Made by a program: the position numbers and the translations under genes
Origin: Phycisphaerales bacterium
GTDB lineage: Bacteria; Planctomycetota; Phycisphaerae; Phycisphaerales; SM1A02
Assembly: GCA_030748805.1 (NCBI GenBank)
Contig: JASMLG010000026.1
Location: 1-46,495 of the forward strand
Direction of reading: 5' to 3'
DNA: 46,495 nt
Shown: positions 44,280 through 46,495 of the stretch, one piece after another
How positions within the stretch are numbered: position 1 is the first letter of the stretch
How the letters are laid out: each line of letters begins with the position of its first letter
The notes under the pieces: model-generated
Databases searched by the model: none
The model's input: the letters and a program-made list of their open reading frames with translations, nothing else
Told to the model about the DNA's origin: nothing

Positions 44280-44648
44280 TTATTTAAGTCCGCGACGCTT
44301 ATCACGCAATCGCCTTGATTTGCCGACTCGGTCACGTAAGAAGTACAACTTCGCACGTCTTGCGTCACCTTGACGCACGATTTCAATTTGTGCAATACGT
44401 GGTGAATGCAGAGGGAAAATTCGCTCAACACCTTCGTTTGCAACGATTCGACGGACGGTAATTGTTTCGTTTACACTTCGACCTTTGCGACCAATAAGTA
44501 CTCCTTGGAAAATCTGAACGCGTTCCTTTTCACCTTCAACGATAGTGTAGTGCACGTTGATTGTGTCGCCCACGCTAAAGTCAGGGAAAAAATCGTCTGC
44601 TCGTAATTGGTCAGCGGTTACTGATTCGACTGTTTGTTGTTGGCCCAT
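44280..44648 (-). CDS. rplS: 50S ribosomal protein bL19
   Basis: 122 residues from ATG-44648, preceded by AAAGGAAG seven bases away; a longer frame to 44861 overlaps trmD and is spurious. The core DFSVGDTINVHYTIVEGEKERVQIFQGVLI, RKGRSVNETITVRRI and the C-terminal AKLYFLRDRVGKSRRLRDKR are typical of L19, which lies at the 30S-50S interface. An N-terminal extension of about 20 residues precedes the core. Confidence 0.97.
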   Translation of the reverse strand: MGQQQTVESVTADQLRADDFFPDFSVGDTINVHYTIVEGEKERVQIFQGVLIGRKGRSVNETITVRRIVANEGVERIFPLHSPRIAQIEIVRQGDARRAKLYFLRDRVGKSRRLRDKRRGLK

Positions 44649-44718
44649 GGTTGGACTTCCTTTCTTACTAATCCGGTAAGTAGCACGGTGACTATTCCGG
44701 GGGTGACTTGAGAAAAAC

Positions 44719-45450
44719 TCAGGGGTCAACTTCCTCATTACCTTGCAGATCAGGACGACGCGATTTGGTTCGCGAAACCATCTGCTCCTTTCGCCACTTA
44801 TCGACCGCACTGTGGTCGCCACTAAGCAGCACATTTGGCACTTCCTTTTCATTCCATACACGTGGACGCGTGTAGTGGGGGCAGTCTAGTAGCAAATTGC
44901 CTTTGCTATCTAACTGAGAAAAGGAATCTTGGTCAGCAGAATCGTTGTGACCAAGGACACCCGAGAGAAGCCTTACAACTGCATCAACAAGAAGCAGGGC
45001 AGGGATTTCTCCGCCACTGAGCACGTAGTCGCCTACGCTCAGTTCTAGGGGATTGAGTGACTCGATAACTCGTTCGTCAATCCCTTCATAGTGACCGGCG
45101 ATAAGAAGCAGATTCTTTTCGGTGGCCAGTTGTTCAACACGTTTTTGTTTCAAGACCTCGCCTTGAGGTGTGAAGTGAATTCGAACGGGTGAACACTCGG
45201 GGTTTCCGGGGGTATTCAGTTGTCGCTCAACCTCTTGCACTGCATCGTGCAATGGTTGGCACATCATCACCATTCCAGGTCCACCGCCGTAGGGGCGATG
45301 ATCAACCTTTCGGTGTTTGTTGTCGGCCCAATCACGAATGTCGTGGACGTGTATCTCAACATGTCCGCCATCCTGTGCTCGTTTGACGATACTTGTTGCA
45401 AGGGTTGCTTCGAGCATCTCTGGAAAGAGTGTAAGGATGTCGATCCGCAT
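44719..45450 (-). CDS. trmD: tRNA (guanine-37-N1)-methyltransferase TrmD
   Basis: Methylates G37 of tRNAs reading CNN and CGG codons, guarding against frameshifting. 243 residues; the start MRIDILTLFPEM, YGGGPGMVM, the knotted AdoMet site AGHYEGIDERV and SVGDYVLSGGEIPAL, and the C-terminal HYTRPRVW and VPNVLLSGDH are all present. Sixteen bases after rpsP and 70 before rplS. Confidence 0.97.
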   Translation of the reverse strand: MRIDILTLFPEMLEATLATSIVKRAQDGGHVEIHVHDIRDWADNKHRKVDHRPYGGGPGMVMMCQPLHDAVQEVERQLNTPGNPECSPVRIHFTPQGEVLKQKRVEQLATEKNLLLIAGHYEGIDERVIESLNPLELSVGDYVLSGGEIPALLLVDAVVRLLSGVLGHNDSADQDSFSQLDSKGNLLLDCPHYTRPRVWNEKEVPNVLLSGDHSAVDKWRKEQMVSRTKSRRPDLQGNEEVDP

Positions 45451-45466
45451 GAGTGGTCGTATGTCG

Positions 45467-45733
45467 TTAACTAAGCTTTTTTCCGGGGGTCGGATCGATG
45501 TCTACTCGTTTAAGTAAACTTACAACTGTACGTGATGGTTGGGCACCAACGCTCAGCCAGTAATCGATACGATCTGGTTTCAAACTTAGTTGTTTATCTT
45601 CTGGTGCAAGCGGATCGAACCAACCAAGTTCTTCAATTACTCGGCCATTGCGCGGAGCGCGTTTATCCATTGCGTTGAGTCGGTAAAACGGACGATGTCG
45701 ACGTCCGAGACGTTTGAGGCGTAATACTACCAC
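45467..45733 (-). CDS. rpsP: 30S ribosomal protein bS16
   Basis: 88 residues; VVLRLKRLGRRHRPFYRLNAMD and GRVIEELGWFDPL are diagnostic. GGAGATATTGCCCAGTG precedes the start, which is a GTG or near it in the displayed frame. First gene of the rpsP-trmD-rplS operon; rimM, usually between rpsP and trmD, is missing. Leader hairpins lie upstream (45796-45839). Confidence 0.96.
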   Translation of the reverse strand: MVVLRLKRLGRRHRPFYRLNAMDKRAPRNGRVIEELGWFDPLAPEDKQLSLKPDRIDYWLSVGAQPSRTVVSLLKRVDIDPTPGKKLS

Positions 45734-45795
45734 TGGGCAATATCTCCTTTAATTGGCTTCGTTCGTCTAATCAAAGATGGTTGCCAAAAACGATT

Positions 45796-45839
45796 GACTG
45801 CGACCCGTAGAACTTTGATTGGACCATCCAATCTCAGTC
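45796..45839 (-). other. Hairpin in the rpsP leader
   Basis: GATTGGA (45817-45823) and TCCAATC (45827-45833) form a perfect 7-bp stem with a 3-base loop, enclosed by GACTG/CAGTC (45796-45800/45835-45839) on the minus-strand leader of rpsP. Ribosomal-protein leaders often hold autoregulatory structures; no known motif is recognised. Confidence 0.4.
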
Positions 45840-45878
45840 GTGCGGAGCCACTTCACGAAGCGATTACTCGAGCCACGC

Positions 45879-45907
45879 ATTATAGCAATTAATTAACCCG
45901 CGGTTAA
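45879..45907 (-). promoter_or_regulatory. rpsP operon promoter
   Basis: A perfect TATAAT (45884-45879) and TTAACC (45907-45902) with a 17-base spacer. Transcription would begin about 45872, giving a leader of about 140 bases. The -35 and spacer lie inside the inverted repeat at 45887-45913. Confidence 0.75.
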
Positions 45908-45913
45908 TTAATT
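45887..45913. promoter_or_regulatory. 27-base inverted repeat over the rpsP promoter
   Basis: AATTAATTAACC (45887-45898) and GGTTAATTAATT (45902-45913) are perfect complements around CGC. The repeat spans the spacer and -35 of the rpsP promoter, which suits an operator, though it could also be a terminator remnant for the upstream protease gene. Confidence 0.5.
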
Positions 45914-45972
45914 TAAACAATCCTGCGGGTCGTTTTCTGGGTTCAGACCCCAGAACACCTCGGAGGTAATTA

Positions 45973-46495
45973 TTAGTGAATAATTTGCCAAACAAAGAGG
46001 GCATAGTGTGCCGAACCTCTTTGAGCCCACATAAACACAGCATCGAACATGTTGGTCCAGATTAGTAGGAAAAATAGGAGCAAACCAGCCATTTGCGATT
46101 GTGGATGACGATACCAACCCGCCACGGTGGTTGAGAGATTTGCCAAAATATTTGAGCCATCGAGTGGCGGAACGGGCAACATATTTAAAGCAAACAAAAT
46201 GAGATTTAAAAATCCACCGGTTAGCAAGAATGTCTCAAGATTTGTTTGATCAACATTTGGATCAATAACAAATCCAAGTACTGTTAAAACAACAAACGCA
46301 ATCAAAAGGTTCATTGCAGGTCCGGCAAAAGAAACCAATATCCGTCCCCATTTCCCGTGCCTAAAACGATATGGATTTACAGGCATCATGCCCCACGCAA
46401 TGCCCAAAATTAAAAACAAAATCAACGAAGGCAATCCCATGTGAACAATCGGATTCGCGCTCATATGTCCAGTAACTCGTGGTGTGTCATCACCC
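45973..46495 (-). CDS. Site-2 protease (M50-like) membrane metalloprotease, 5' end cut
   Basis: The frame continues upstream past 46464 to the window edge, adding GDDTPRVTGHMSANP, the usual GDxTA..xGRLTLNPxxH motif. The visible part (about 173 residues) has GKWGRILVSFAGPAMNLLIAF and the NMLPVPPLDGS zinc-ligand region, with about five membrane helices. The HExxH active-site helix must lie outside the window. Members cleave transmembrane substrates or process regulators. Substrate unknown. Confidence 0.88.
   Translation of the reverse strand, partial: GDDTPRVTGHMSANPIVHMGLPSLILFLILGIAWGMMPVNPYRFRHGKWGRILVSFAGPAMNLLIAFVVLTVLGFVIDPNVDQTNLETFLLTGGFLNLILFALNMLPVPPLDGSNILANLSTTVAGWYRHPQSQMAGLLLFFLLIWTNMFDAVFMWAQRGSAHYALFVWQIIH

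Noticed and set aside
44649..44861. N-terminal extension of rplS
   Set aside because: It overlaps trmD in another frame and adds a sequence unlike L19.

Overview
The window is a chromosomal, AT-leaning, gene-dense stretch of a Gram-negative (diderm) bacterium. It carries lipid A genes (an LpxL/HtrB-type acyltransferase and LpxI), a LolCDE-type lipoprotein exporter, ExbD/TonB-like proteins, several lipoproteins and housekeeping genes on both strands. The GyrA sequence HPHGESVIYP, the unusual nusA operon content and the S4-less TlyA-like protein suggest a planctomycete, perhaps Phycisphaerae-like. That placement is an inference from remembered family features, not from a search. There is no phage, insertion sequence, CRISPR array or rRNA operon.

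Layout. 1-3.7 kb (+): the 3' part of an ECF sigma factor gene, a probable membrane anti-sigma factor, an exported helical protein, and an OppC/OppD pair without OppA, OppB or OppF. 3.7-4.35 kb: a hairpin with a short upstream ORF before a small unknown gene. 4.35-7.46 kb (-): a coiled-coil membrane protein, the lipid A acyltransferase, a lone receiver-domain protein and a small unknown protein, the last three translationally coupled. 7.58-11.1 kb: a nitroreductase (-) diverging from lysine 6-aminotransferase and a FIST-domain sensor (+), with a 70-bp tandem repeat between them. 11.1-13.5 kb: a lipoprotein-like gene and a WD40-like secreted protein (-), then an RluA-type pseudouridine synthase (+). 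13.5-19.5 kb (-): clpC with its terminator and a likely promoter, then nnrE, a LolC/E-type permease and lolD. 19.5-21.5 kb (+): a GT2 glycosyltransferase and surE. 21.5-29.8 kb (-): a tight run dsbD, LOG protein, lpxI, tlyA-like, gyrA, STAS protein, exbD, tonB-like. 29.8-37.9 kb (+): a long structured leader, then nusA, infB, rbfA, an EndoIII-like protein with a histone-like lysine tail, a TPR protein, yebC and a lipoprotein. 37.9-39.2 kb (-): a Xer recombinase and a small unknown. 39.5-44.1 kb (+): tRNA-Lys, a SNF2 helicase, a SWIM zinc-finger protein whose 3' end is tandemly triplicated, and a small unknown. 44.15-46.5 kb (-): a strong terminator, then rplS, trmD, rpsP and a truncated site-2 protease gene.

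The most striking unexplained element is the nusA leader (about 29,842-30,120). A 15-codon ORF with a good ribosome binding site ends inside a hairpin. The next 12 nt can pair with a segment about 105 nt downstream that is also the 5' arm of an intrinsic terminator just before nusA. Three further hairpins fill the space between. This is the layout of a transcription attenuator or riboswitch-like RNA controlling nusA-infB. Other second looks: the two hairpin-bearing minisatellites (70 bp and 59 bp), a palindrome covering the rpsP promoter, the degenerate EndoIII-like protein, and the orphan OppC/OppD pair downstream of the sigma/anti-sigma genes.
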